From a virus: a stretch of DNA of 30,349 nucleotides. A model generated the notes under the pieces. The model saw only the letters and a program-made list of their open reading frames with translations, was not told the DNA's origin and ran no database searches. Below, one piece after another: positions 1 to 7,734 of the stretch. The stretch spans positions 1-30,349 of IMG/VR virus record IMGVR_UViG_3300024054_000385; one strand, given 5' to 3'. The position numbers were made by a program, and so were the translations under genes. Position 1 is the stretch's first letter. Every line of letters begins with the position of its first letter.

Positions 1-1353
1 CGCCTCGGCGCCGCCGCGGCGCTCACACCGCCGATGCCGTACCGGCTCGTAACGTTGGCTGAGAGTCATTGGTAACCAAGATTCCTTTTGCGGGTCGACC
101 CAGCTCCAGCCCTGCGGGATCCACTTGGCCGACTGGTACTGCCGCTTGTCTTTGCGGTAGCCGGGCAGTTCGATCGCACCTTCCAGCACTGCCTGGTCCA
201 TCCAGGCACGCCAGATAGGCCGGCACAGCTGGTGCACGATCACGCCGTGCTGTAGGGCTTCGCAGCGGCGACGGAATTCCAGGAGGCCAGCCCGGATCGA
301 GGAGTAGTTCACCTGGGTCAAGTCGCCGGTGAGCATCTCGTAGGTGATGCCCATGGCAGCGGCCACGGCACGGAACTGCTGACGCATGAATTCGGCATAC
401 GACGAACCCACATCGGCCGGTGCTGAGAACTTGATGTCCTCTCCAGGCTCCAGGATCTGCAGCGTGCCGGGCTCCATGCCGGCCATGGCCACGCAATTGG
501 CGTCAGCTGCCGACTCGCCCATCAGGTTGTCTTCGGGTGCCATGCGGGTGATGAAGCCAGCGAACATCGCGGCGGTTTTCTTGCGCACCAACTCTGCGTC
601 GTCGTACTGGTCCAGCTCGTTGAGTTTCACGAGCGCACGCGTGAGCCAAGGCTCACCCCGGATCTGACCGGGACGCAAAGGGCGAAATAGGTGGATCACT
701 TCACTGGCGTCCACCCGCACGGTGTCCATGCCACCGTTGCTGGACATCGGGGCCAGCAGGCCGTCATTGGGATGCGATCGGTACAAGTGGTACGCCACCC
801 GGCGTCCCAGTCGGTCGAATTCGATGCCCGCGCGGATCACATTCCCACCGGGCAGATCGCGGTTCATGGTGTTGGGCAGGTGTTCTGCTTCCAGCACCTG
901 GATTTGCAAGGCAACTGGCAGACCATCCTCGACACGCCGATAGCGCAGTCGGACCAGTGCCTCGCCGCCTTCGAGCATGGCGCGCGTGGCCAGCGCTTGC
1001 AGTCCGTAGAAATCAGTCAGGCCTGCCGCATCGGCCTGCTCGCACCAGTCCCACCACAGGCTGTGGATCGCTTCGCGTGTGGCCTGGTCTTGCAACATGC
1101 TCTGGGGTTTGATGCCAGTACCGATGGCATTGACCACGAAGGCTTCGATACCAGCCGCTGCCCAGGCGTTGCGCCGCACGAGATCACGGCTCTTGGCACG
1201 CAGTTCGTCTTGCGCCATTGACAGTGCCGAGACAGCACCGGGATTGCTGGGCATCCAGGCCAAGGCGCGGCGACCGCTACCGGTGCCGTCATAGACCGGC
1301 GGGCCGCCGAACATGCGTCGGCTGATCCGGGTCATGGTTTTGAGCCAGGCCAT
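1..1353 (-). CDS. Phage portal protein, lambda gpB family (partial at window edge)
   Basis: The frame is open from an ATG at 1353 to base 1 (451 codons, no stop), so the end lies outside the window. It forms the dodecameric portal through which DNA enters the capsid. The N-terminal region (DLVRRNAWAAAGIEAFVVNAIGTGIKP, read in two pieces) and the middle part with VIHLFRPLRPGQIRGEPW and ITYEMLTGDLTQVNYSS are hallmarks of lambda gpB-type portals. The start overlaps the gpW-like stop as TGATG, so translation is coupled. After the conserved WVDPQKE near residue 420 the sequence becomes Arg-rich and lacks the usual GLKSR-like helix, although lambda gpB (533 aa) continues for about 80 residues. The visible C-terminus may therefore be frameshifted, recombined or an assembly edge. 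Family call is firm; integrity is not. Confidence 0.93.
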   Translation of the reverse strand, partial: MAWLKTMTRISRRMFGGPPVYDGTGSGRRALAWMPSNPGAVSALSMAQDELRAKSRDLVRRNAWAAAGIEAFVVNAIGTGIKPQSMLQDQATREAIHSLWWDWCEQADAAGLTDFYGLQALATRAMLEGGEALVRLRYRRVEDGLPVALQIQVLEAEHLPNTMNRDLPGGNVIRAGIEFDRLGRRVAYHLYRSHPNDGLLAPMSSNGGMDTVRVDASEVIHLFRPLRPGQIRGEPWLTRALVKLNELDQYDDAELVRKKTAAMFAGFITRMAPEDNLMGESAADANCVAMAGMEPGTLQILEPGEDIKFSAPADVGSSYAEFMRQQFRAVAAAMGITYEMLTGDLTQVNYSSIRAGLLEFRRRCEALQHGVIVHQLCRPIWRAWMDQAVLEGAIELPGYRKDKRQYQSAKWIPQGWSWVDPQKESWLPMTLSQRYEPVRHRRCERRGGAEA

Positions 1354-1574
1354 CAGAGTGCCTTGCTGGTGGTGACACGGATCTGCCGCGATTTGGCGGC
1401 ACCGGATTCACGGGCAATGGTGGCTTCGACTTCAACGATCGCGGATTTCAGATCAGCCACACTGCGGTACTCGATGCTTTTGCCTTCGTAGGTCACGCGG
1501 TGCTCGCCGCTGGCCAGGGCTTCGCGCAAGGCCTGCAAGTGTTCTGGTGTGTAGGTCATGTTCAGGTCATCCAT
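1353..1574 (-). CDS. gpW-like head-tail joining protein
   Basis: This 73-aa protein has the pattern of the lambda gpW family (68 aa): an N-terminal helix (TPEHLQALREALASGEH), a short beta hairpin (HRVTYEGKSIEYRS) and a second helix (VADLKSAIVEVEATIARE). gpW fills the capsid vertex below the portal and is needed before tail attachment. It lies between terminase and portal, exactly as in lambda (A-W-B). The longest start at 1574 overlaps the terminase stop by 13 bases. An ATG at 1559 (MTYTPEHLQ) just past the terminase stop fits the family length better, and I cannot decide between them because neither has a strong ribosome binding site. Confidence 0.85.
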   Translation of the reverse strand: MDDLNMTYTPEHLQALREALASGEHRVTYEGKSIEYRSVADLKSAIVEVEATIARESGAAKSRQIRVTTSKAL

Positions 1575-3544
1575 CGGCTGCGCACGACCCGACGTGGATT
1601 CGGTTTGGCGCTGGCAGAAGTAGTAAGGCCACCGTCGAACTGCTGTTCTCGGGTGGCCTCAGGGGCTGTGATTTGTTGGGCGTCGACCGGAGGGCCAGCG
1701 CCGAGTTGTTTTTCCAATTCGAGCCAGTGCCGGTCTTCGAACCGGTCCAGGCCCGCAGCGGCTGCCGCCGCCCGGGCGTAGACGTAGCAATCCAGCGCCT
1801 CGTTGCGCTCGCGCATCTTTTGCCACTCGCGGTTGGCAAAGCCGTTGCGGTCGCGCCGGGTGATCAGCTGTTCGGCACAGAGCTGTTGCAGGTATTCGGC
1901 GTCGACCTTGGGTAGATGCACGAAGCCTGCCGGGTAGATGGGCGTGACGCCGTCCTCGGCCACCTCCGCGCTTTTGCGCAGGTTGTTGTAGAACTCCAGC
2001 TTGGCAATGCCGCCAGCGACCGGGAACACCTTGATGCCCCGGCGCAGCTTCTTGCCGCTGGCGGTGGCATCCACCGCCGTAGGCGTGCCGATCAGCGCTG
2101 CACCACCGCCAATACCTTTGATCGGCATGAGCCTTGTGTCGCGCACGCTGCGCACGAAGGCATAAGCCTCCTGGGTCGCGTAGCCGGTGTCCAGGGCCAC
2201 ACGCGCCAGGCTCAGCTGACAGCCACTGCTGTGGGTCCAGGTCTCACCCATCAACTTGGCCAGGGCTGACCAGACCTCGGTGCGGGCGGTGTCGCCCATC
2301 AGCACGCGGTGCTCGATGAGCCAACATTCCTTGCCACGCCCGTAAGCCCAGACCGATAGTTCGATGCGGTCCTTCTGCACGTCGGCACCAGCGGTCAGCA
2401 GCAAGCCACCTGCGGGCACGCTGCCGACACGGTAATCCTCACGCCGCTCCAGCAGACGCTGCCAATCGGGTGCTTCGCCTTCCTCGACCCAGGTCTCACC
2501 CAGTTCGGTGTTCTTGAAGGTCTTGATGGCAGAGGCCGAACGGGTGTCGGACATGGCGGCCGACTCCCAGGCCCGTGCAATGTCTGCCCAACTGCGCCAC
2601 CCCACCGGGCTGTACAGGGATGAAAGATGAAACCCAGCGGTGCGTCCTGCACTCTCAGGCGCACATGCCTGCCACTGGCCGTTGTCCAGCATCCAGGTCT
2701 TGTGGTGCTCGGCGATTGGCTGGTTGCACGACTCGCAGATGTAGACGGCCGTCTCCGGCTGCCCCCGCTCCCAGCGCAGTTGTTCAAAGCGCAGCCACTG
2801 GTTGTGATCGCAATGTGGGCAAGGCAAAAAGTAGCGGCGCTGGTCCGAGGCTTCAAATTCCCGGTCGACCGCACTGGCCCCGGCAATCGTCGGCGTGGAA
2901 ACGATCAGGATCTTGCGCCGAGCAAAGGTACGGGTACGCGCCTCTGCCAGCGAAATCGCGTCACCTTCACCCTCCACGTCCAGCGGGTAGCCATCGACCT
3001 CATCGAGAAACAGGTAGCGCACCGGCATCGAGCGCAGACCCACCGCACTGTTGGCGCCGGTCATCACCAGCACGCCGCCGTGGAATTCTTTGGCCAGGAT
3101 GGTGTTGCCTGAGTCCCGGCTGCGGGCCGGGGCAATCCGCTCCTGGATGGCGGGGCTTTCTTCGATCAGCGCATCAATGCGCTGTTTCGACGCCCGCTTG
3201 GCCATTTCGACCGTCGGCCACACCGCCATCATGGGACCCGGCGCATGGTGAATGACGTAGCCGACCCAGTTCAGACCCAATTCCGTGCCGCCGACCTGCG
3301 CGCCTTTCATGAACACCACGCGTTCGATCGGTGACATGGGCGACAAGCAATCCATGATCTCGCGCAGGTAGGGCGTGCGACTGGTGCGCCAGCGCCCCGG
3401 TTCCGACGCGGCTTTGCTGGAGAGCACCCGGTGCTTATCGGCCCACTCAGAGACAGTCAGCAGCGGATCGGGTGTCAGGCCCTCGCGCCAGGCACGCTCG
3501 ATGGCGTCCCAGCCTTCGTAGAAGAAATCGTTGTTGCCGTCCAT
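1562..3544 (-). CDS. Phage terminase large subunit, lambda gpA family
   Basis: A 660-aa ATPase/nuclease that cuts concatemeric phage DNA and pumps it into the prohead. Lambda gpA has 641 aa. The packaging ATPase is seen as a Walker A-like segment (KGAQVGGTE, about residues 80-88) and Walker B (RYLFLDEVDGYP, about 176-187). A Cys cluster follows (CPHCDHNQW and CESCNQP, about 240-275). The C-terminal nuclease has an acidic entry strand (GADVQKDRIELSVWAYG, about 388) and later D-T-G-Y. A TTG at 3550 is possible, but the ATG at 3544, two bases after the small-subunit stop, is the better start. It is followed by gpW and portal in the same operon. High confidence. Confidence 0.96.
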   Translation of the reverse strand: MDGNNDFFYEGWDAIERAWREGLTPDPLLTVSEWADKHRVLSSKAASEPGRWRTSRTPYLREIMDCLSPMSPIERVVFMKGAQVGGTELGLNWVGYVIHHAPGPMMAVWPTVEMAKRASKQRIDALIEESPAIQERIAPARSRDSGNTILAKEFHGGVLVMTGANSAVGLRSMPVRYLFLDEVDGYPLDVEGEGDAISLAEARTRTFARRKILIVSTPTIAGASAVDREFEASDQRRYFLPCPHCDHNQWLRFEQLRWERGQPETAVYICESCNQPIAEHHKTWMLDNGQWQACAPESAGRTAGFHLSSLYSPVGWRSWADIARAWESAAMSDTRSASAIKTFKNTELGETWVEEGEAPDWQRLLERREDYRVGSVPAGGLLLTAGADVQKDRIELSVWAYGRGKECWLIEHRVLMGDTARTEVWSALAKLMGETWTHSSGCQLSLARVALDTGYATQEAYAFVRSVRDTRLMPIKGIGGGAALIGTPTAVDATASGKKLRRGIKVFPVAGGIAKLEFYNNLRKSAEVAEDGVTPIYPAGFVHLPKVDAEYLQQLCAEQLITRRDRNGFANREWQKMRERNEALDCYVYARAAAAAAGLDRFEDRHWLELEKQLGAGPPVDAQQITAPEATREQQFDGGLTTSASAKPNPRRVVRSRWMT

Positions 3545-3546
3545 GA

Positions 3547-4128
3547 TCAATCTACCTTGGGCTGCACATCGCCAAGATCCTGCAGCTGCTCGCGCACGGC
3601 GGCATCCAGTGCCACGTGCAAGGCATGCGGTTCCACACCAAGCCCTGCCGCCATCTGCGCCGAGATGCGGGCTGGCCAGTTGAGCCAGGCATCGCGTTCG
3701 GCCCGAGCCAGCTTGAACACGTGAGCCACGGCCTGCGCCCGATCAACCAGTTCGCCCTTGAGTTGGGCCAGGCGCACCTTGTTGGTCTGCGCCTTGACTA
3801 CCTCGTTGACGGTGCGCGCCTGCAGCAGCGACGTGCCGCCGGACGACAGTGCCGGGGTGGGCGGCTCTGGCGTTTCCCTTTGTGGCCGTGCGGAAGCTTG
3901 CGGCATCTCGCGGGCGGGTGCTGAAACCTGCGGGGCTTGCTTGTCACTGGGCATGTCGGCTACCGACCGTCTGGTCGGCGTGGTGTTGGCCGCCCACTGG
4001 GCATCGGCCACCACCGGATCGATGGTCCCGTCCGGCAGTTGGGTGATGCGCCCCGTGTCGATGGCCTTCTTGACGGCCACGTGCGACACGCCGCGATGGC
4101 GCGCGTAGGCGCGAATGGACAGTCCCAT
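3547..4128 (-). CDS. Terminase small subunit-like protein (Nu1-type)
   Basis: 193 aa, close to lambda gpNu1 (181 aa). The N-terminus is a winged-helix/HTH (LSIRAYARHRGVSHVAVKKAIDTGR, residues 3-27, read in two pieces) followed by IDPVVADAQWAANT, the usual start of proteins annotated as Nu1-like or elements of external origin. A Pro/Ala-rich linker (about 55-100) leads to a C-terminal helical part that would contact the large subunit. It should recognise the cos/pac site and position the large subunit. The stop sits next to the terminase start. Upstream lies a 115-base gap facing plus-strand genes, so the packaging genes must be transcribed from there or by read-through from 7.4 kb. Good confidence from position and HTH. 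Confidence 0.8.
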   Translation of the reverse strand: MGLSIRAYARHRGVSHVAVKKAIDTGRITQLPDGTIDPVVADAQWAANTTPTRRSVADMPSDKQAPQVSAPAREMPQASARPQRETPEPPTPALSSGGTSLLQARTVNEVVKAQTNKVRLAQLKGELVDRAQAVAHVFKLARAERDAWLNWPARISAQMAAGLGVEPHALHVALDAAVREQLQDLGDVQPKVD

Positions 4129-4215
4129 GGTGTTGATCTACTCAGTGCAAGTGGGTGGCCTCCGAAATGCGATTTGTCATGCAAAGGCGAGTGAATCACC
4201 CGGGATAAGAAAGAG

Positions 4216-4245
4216 CTTGGCTTCGGGTTGGAAGAGCGCGTGAAT
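4216..4245 (+). promoter_or_regulatory. Shared leader element, copy 1
   Basis: CTTGGCTT (4216-4223) and AGCGCGTGAAT (4235-4245) recur with exactly the same spacing at 5857-5886. Each copy lies 30-50 bases before the first gene of a plus-strand unit. Conserved halves one turn apart suggest a shared promoter/operator or leader RNA signal; the function is inferred. Confidence 0.45.
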
Positions 4246-4291
4246 GCGGATGTCGATTGACAAGCAACTCACCACCACCAAGGAGCCCGAA

Positions 4292-4570
4292 ATGCCCAAG
4301 ACACGAAACACCGACACCGTTTTGTCCCCTGATGAGATCGAATTGCTGTTTGAATCCATCGCCCTGGACCACCTGTTCATCGAGACGCTGGTGACCCAGC
4401 ACAGTGACCGCCTGGATTTCCACGACGTCAGCGTCTGGGGTGTGAAATCCGCCTTGCAAGCTGCGTTTGATGCCGGGCTGCGCGCTGCCAGTGTCACACC
4501 GAAACAACGGATGCACCGCACCCGCAAAGCACACAAGACCATCGTCAGCGCCATTGCCCTGCAAGCGTGA
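4292..4570 (+). CDS. Hypothetical protein, first gene of plus-strand block
   Basis: A 92-aa acidic-then-basic protein starting MPKTRNTDTVLSPDEIELLF and ending in a basic helix (PKQRMHRTRKAHKTIVSAIALQA, read in two pieces). I do not recognise a family. The start at 4292 is chosen over an ATG at 4250 and the in-frame 4244 because AAGGAG lies at 4280-4285 with six bases of spacing. The next gene begins eight bases after the stop. It is transcribed against the flanking phage late genes, so it is probably accessory cargo rather than a structural gene. Confidence 0.65.
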   Translation: MPKTRNTDTVLSPDEIELLFESIALDHLFIETLVTQHSDRLDFHDVSVWGVKSALQAAFDAGLRAASVTPKQRMHRTRKAHKTIVSAIALQA

Positions 4571-4577
4571 GGGCACC

Positions 4578-5126
4578 ATGGCCACGACACTCAACACCAA
4601 CCAACAGGCCATCCTGGAACGCGCCGTGCATGACAGCGGCGGCAAAATCGCCTGGTTTCCCGAGCACATCAAAGGTGGCGCACGCGCTAAGGTGCTCGAG
4701 AGCATGTTCAAACACGCCCTGATCACGCCCGATGGCGATGACTGGGTGGTGGCGGCCGAGGGCTATGACGCCTTGGGGCTTCCACGTCCGGGGGTCTTGC
4801 CTCCGACCATCACACTGGAAGATCCAGAACTTGAATCGGCAGTGGTCACGGCCGAAGTCAGTTGGCAGTCGGCCAAGGACAAGCGGCATCGCATCCGCTC
4901 CGACAGCAAGCAGGCGCTGGTCATTGCACTGTTGCAGCGCCCCGAAGGCGCCACCATCGCGCAGTTGATGGCAGCCACACAATGGCAACAGCACACATGC
5001 CGTGGCACGTTGGCCGGCAGCCTCAAGAAACGGCTGGGCTTGACCATCACATCCACCAAAGAAGTGGGCGGTCAGCGTGTCTATCGCATTGAGGCCAACA
5101 CGCCCAACCAGACGGAGGCCACATGA
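4578..5126 (+). CDS. DUF3489 domain-containing protein
   Basis: 182 aa. The N-terminal half (about 1-75, TLNTNQQAILERAVHDSGGKI onward) looks like a winged-helix module with W-F-P-E and a WVVAAEGYDALG ending. The C-terminal half (about 110-172) matches the DUF3489 pattern: SDSKQALVIALLQRPEGATI, then AQLMAATQWQQHTCRGTL, SLKKRLGL and RVYRI. This layout suggests DNA binding, but no biochemical role is established to my knowledge. The start at 4578 has GAGGG just upstream; a longer in-frame start at 4467 would run through the previous gene. It overlaps the next gene as ATGA. Domain call good, function unknown. Confidence 0.85.
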   Translation: MATTLNTNQQAILERAVHDSGGKIAWFPEHIKGGARAKVLESMFKHALITPDGDDWVVAAEGYDALGLPRPGVLPPTITLEDPELESAVVTAEVSWQSAKDKRHRIRSDSKQALVIALLQRPEGATIAQLMAATQWQQHTCRGTLAGSLKKRLGLTITSTKEVGGQRVYRIEANTPNQTEAT

Positions 5127-5482
5127 ACGCACGCCCCAACTTTGCACGCATCGATGAACTGGGGCAGCGCCTGGCCGACCAGGCGTTTCGCACCCTGATC
5201 AGCCTGTGCCCCGAAATCCGCAGCGCCAGCCCGGCGCGCCAGGAGGCGGTGTGTGCCGCGATGCGCGCCAAGGTGGCGCCAAGCATCGACAGCCTGCTCG
5301 AAGACGCGCGGCTCGCGCCCTGTTTGGCAGAGGCGGCGTTTCACAACGCCGTGCTGACCCTGTCACTGGCCGGCGTCGAAGCCTTGCAGGCCAAGGTCGC
5401 CAGCCCCAAGTACCGATCCAACAGCCCAACCACCACACCAACCAGAAACGCCCGTCATGCCCAGCATGTCCATCACCATTGA
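5123..5482 (+). CDS. Hypothetical helical protein
   Basis: 119 aa, mostly helical (RIDELGQRLADQAFRTLI, ARQEAVCAAMRAKVAPSIDS, SLAGVEALQAKVAS), ending in a Thr/Asn/His-rich tail. No family recognised. The start is coupled to the DUF3489 gene by an ATGA overlap, with GGAGG placed seven bases before it. The 3' end overlaps the next gene by 26 bases. The low-complexity His-rich tail partly reflects that overlap. Confidence 0.65.
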   Translation: MNARPNFARIDELGQRLADQAFRTLISLCPEIRSASPARQEAVCAAMRAKVAPSIDSLLEDARLAPCLAEAAFHNAVLTLSLAGVEALQAKVASPKYRSNSPTTTPTRNARHAQHVHHH

Positions 5483-5816
5483 ACGCACCCCGATGACCCT
5501 CCAGTGGGAGGGCCAGGAAATTCAAGTCGAGCAGCTCGGCATCCGGCTGCCCTTTGCGCGCAAGCCCGAGAACCTCAAGGACATGAGCGCCAGCGGCGAC
5601 TACAGCGTCTACGTCACCGAGACCCGGACCATGACGCCCGAGGAATTCGATGGCTTTGCCGCCAACCTGCTGGTCTCGCGCGAATGGCTGGCGGGCAAGG
5701 GTGGCTATGTTGGCCAGGGGCGTTTGTGCGTGGAAGTTCACGCCCCCGGTCGCCCATACCTGTATGTCGATCCGTCTGGCGGGGACTACGCCCGCTACGC
5801 GGCCCGACTCGGGTAG
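5457..5816 (+). CDS. Hypothetical protein
   Basis: 119 aa with a beta-rich N-terminus (SITIERTPMTLQWEGQEIQV) and a later TMTPEEFDGFAANLL helix, then YLYVDPSGGDYARYAARLG. I recognise no domain. It could begin at 5457 or at the ATG at 5466 (MSITIER). It is the last gene of the first plus-strand unit: a 100-base gap with its own leader element separates it from the next gene. No membrane segment or signal peptide. Confidence 0.6.
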   Translation: MPSMSITIERTPMTLQWEGQEIQVEQLGIRLPFARKPENLKDMSASGDYSVYVTETRTMTPEEFDGFAANLLVSREWLAGKGGYVGQGRLCVEVHAPGRPYLYVDPSGGDYARYAARLG

Positions 5817-5850
5817 TGGCTGTACCGCCACGCTGTCCATATTCTTCCAT

Positions 5851-5886
5851 CAAAGCCTTGGCTTTGCATCGAAACAGCGCGTGAAT
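5851..5886 (+). promoter_or_regulatory. Shared leader element, copy 2, with short palindrome
   Basis: The second copy of the element at 4216-4245: CTTGGCTT (5857-5864) and AGCGCGTGAAT (5876-5886) at identical spacing. Here the first half sits inside an exact inverted repeat, CAAAGCC-TT-GGCTTTG (5851-5866). Probably a regulatory signal for the gene starting at 5920. Confidence 0.45.
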
Positions 5887-5919
5887 AGAGCCATCGCCAA
5901 CACAGACGCGGAGCCGATG

Positions 5920-6285
5920 ATGAACACCACCAAGATGCCAGCGACGAACAACCCCGATTGGGGATTTTTTGGCAGCCTGCGCGACCAAGCCGAGGTGGCC
6001 TGGCCCATCGCCATGACGGCGATTTCAGACGCCACCCACCAGCCCGTTGAATCCGTACGCGCCTTTCTCGACAGTCGCCACGGCCGCCACTTTGCCGACG
6101 ACGTGCACAACGGGCTGTACGCCGGTGCCAACCTCAAGGACGCCATCGAGCAGGCCACCCAACGCTGGATGGGCTGGACCATTGGCCGCCTGACCAGCAA
6201 GCAGCACGGCATCCCGCGCGGCATGCCTTACCTGATTGGTTTTGTGATTCACTGCGAGATCATTGAAGAGGCGCTCGTAGACTGA
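5920..6285 (+). CDS. Conserved hypothetical protein
   Basis: 121 aa. The core (residues 15-115) is a compact conserved-looking domain: DWGFFGSLRDQAEVAWPIAM, SVRAFLDSRHGRHFADDVHN, IEQATQRWMGWTIGR and a hydrophobic end PYLIGFVIHCEIIEEAL. Similar proteins occur on mobile elements of proteobacteria, as far as I recall, without known function. Of the two ATGs at 5917 and 5920, 5920 has the better spacing to GGAG at 5910-5913; longer in-frame starts overlap the preceding gene. The stop is six bases from the convergent Fic gene's stop. Confidence 0.7.
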   Translation: MNTTKMPATNNPDWGFFGSLRDQAEVAWPIAMTAISDATHQPVESVRAFLDSRHGRHFADDVHNGLYAGANLKDAIEQATQRWMGWTIGRLTSKQHGIPRGMPYLIGFVIHCEIIEEALVD

Positions 6286-6291
6286 AGGTGC

Positions 6292-7413
6292 TCAGCCAAC
6301 CAGACCCAGCTCATAACTGGTGCTGCGGCCACTGGCCTCGGACTTCTTCAGCGCCCCGCGTTCAACCAGATCGGAAATGTCACGCAGCGCCGTGTCTTGC
6401 GAGCACTTGGCAATTGCGGCCCACTTGCTGCTGGTGAGTTTCCCATCGAAGCCATCAATCAACTTGTTGAGCAGTTTGATCTGCCGATCGTTCATCGGTA
6501 CACCTACCCAGTGCTGCCAAAAGCGCGCCTTGGCCAGCACCGACGCCAGAGTTGCCTCGGCCCCTTGGATGGCCCTGAGCAGACACCCCAGGAACCACTC
6601 AAGCCATGAGGTGACATCCATGCCCCCTTTTTGAGTGTCTTCCAGGCGATCGTAGTATTCCTTGTACTCCTGCCGAATCTGGGCAGACAAGCTGTAAAAG
6701 CGTTGGCTTGACTGCTCCGCACGCGCCAGCGCCATGTCGCCCACAGCACGTGCGATACGGCCATTGCCATCCTCAAACGGATGGACAGTCACGAACCACA
6801 AGTGCGCCAACCCCGCCTTGATTACCGGATCATCTTGCTGATCCAGATTGAACCAATTGAGGAAGTCGCCCATCTCCGCATCCAATAAATATGCTGGTGG
6901 CGCCTCGTAATGAACTTTCTGGCGTTGGATCGGGCCTGAGACCACTTGCATGGGTCCCTGAGCATCATCTCGCCATTGGCCCACGCGGATTTTGGTGAGA
7001 CTGCTGTAGCCGGTGGGAAACATGGCCGCGTGCCAGCCAAACAAACGTTCAGCTGTCAGATGTGTGTTGTGGCGCTGGGTAGCATCGAGCACCATGTCCA
7101 CCACGCCATCCACATGCCGGTCCGTCGGTGCCAGGGCACCGATGTCCACACCCAGGCGGCGGGCGATGGACGACCGCACCGAGTCGGGGTTGAGCCTCTC
7201 GCCTTCGATTTCGCTGGTCTTGAGCACATCCTCGGTCAAGACACGCAAAGTGGCCTGATCGCGCACATCGAGCCCCAGGTCGTGCATGCGGCCGAGCAGG
7301 TGGCCCTGCGCCATGTGAACCTGGGCGAGCAACGGTGCCAGCCGCTTGTGGTCGTAACCCCAGTGCGGCCAGTCGTTTTGCTCCCAGATGTACCGTTTAT
7401 CTTCGCTTTCCAT
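6292..7413 (-). CDS. Fic-family protein (putative AMP-transferase), class II
   Basis: 373 aa. The catalytic loop HPFEDGNGRIAR (residues 211-222) matches HPFx(D/E)GNGRxxR completely, so it should transfer AMP (or another nucleotide moiety) from a nucleotide to a target hydroxyl. The N-terminal helix carries TSEIEG (66-71), the S/TxxxE(G/N) inhibitory motif, placing it among self-inhibited class II enzymes with no separate antitoxin needed. The N-terminal region resembles the DUF4172 extension, and a winged helix fills the C-terminus (about 305-373). The ATG at 7413 is preferred over a GTG at 7437. A possible promoter (TTGACG, 17 bases, CACAAT) would start transcription almost at the ATG. It converges with the plus-strand block, so it looks like accessory cargo. 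Confidence 0.95.
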   Translation of the reverse strand: MESEDKRYIWEQNDWPHWGYDHKRLAPLLAQVHMAQGHLLGRMHDLGLDVRDQATLRVLTEDVLKTSEIEGERLNPDSVRSSIARRLGVDIGALAPTDRHVDGVVDMVLDATQRHNTHLTAERLFGWHAAMFPTGYSSLTKIRVGQWRDDAQGPMQVVSGPIQRQKVHYEAPPAYLLDAEMGDFLNWFNLDQQDDPVIKAGLAHLWFVTVHPFEDGNGRIARAVGDMALARAEQSSQRFYSLSAQIRQEYKEYYDRLEDTQKGGMDVTSWLEWFLGCLLRAIQGAEATLASVLAKARFWQHWVGVPMNDRQIKLLNKLIDGFDGKLTSSKWAAIAKCSQDTALRDISDLVERGALKKSEASGRSTSYELGLVG

Positions 7414-7473
7414 GCGGTGATTGTGGGCGGTTTTCACCGCAGCGTCAAGTCAATCTCCGCACTTATTGCGTCT

Positions 7474-7734
7474 TTAAACCGATGGATTCGCCGCATCAGC
7501 GGCTATCCGTTGGGCGCCCTGACGCACCCGCAGGGCTTCAAAGCTGCGGCGCAATGCGTAACTTCGAATGATCGATACGCCGGTAAAGACGAGGCCAATC
7601 AGCAGATTCTCGACAATGGTCACTGCCAGTCCGAACAGCGGGAACACCACCACTTGCGTGAGCACCGCCACGCCGTAGCCCACCAGCACATTGGCCAGCG
7701 ATTCCACCAGAGACATCAGACGCGACTGCTTCAT
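7474..7734 (-). CDS. DUF7220-type small membrane protein
   Basis: 86 aa beginning MKQSRLMSLVESLANVLVGY, the signature of the DUF7220 family. Two hydrophobic helices (about 12-32 and 35-56) are joined by a short turn, followed by a basic cytoplasmic tail (RSYALRRSFEALRVR), so it should be an inner-membrane hairpin. Its start overlaps the stop of the methyltransferase gene by four bases (ATGA). Function is unknown; its size, topology and closeness to an endolysin-like peptidase allow a holin-like role, but the same family also occurs in non-lytic settings. Confidence 0.8.
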   Translation of the reverse strand: MKQSRLMSLVESLANVLVGYGVAVLTQVVVFPLFGLAVTIVENLLIGLVFTGVSIIRSYALRRSFEALRVRQGAQRIAADAANPSV

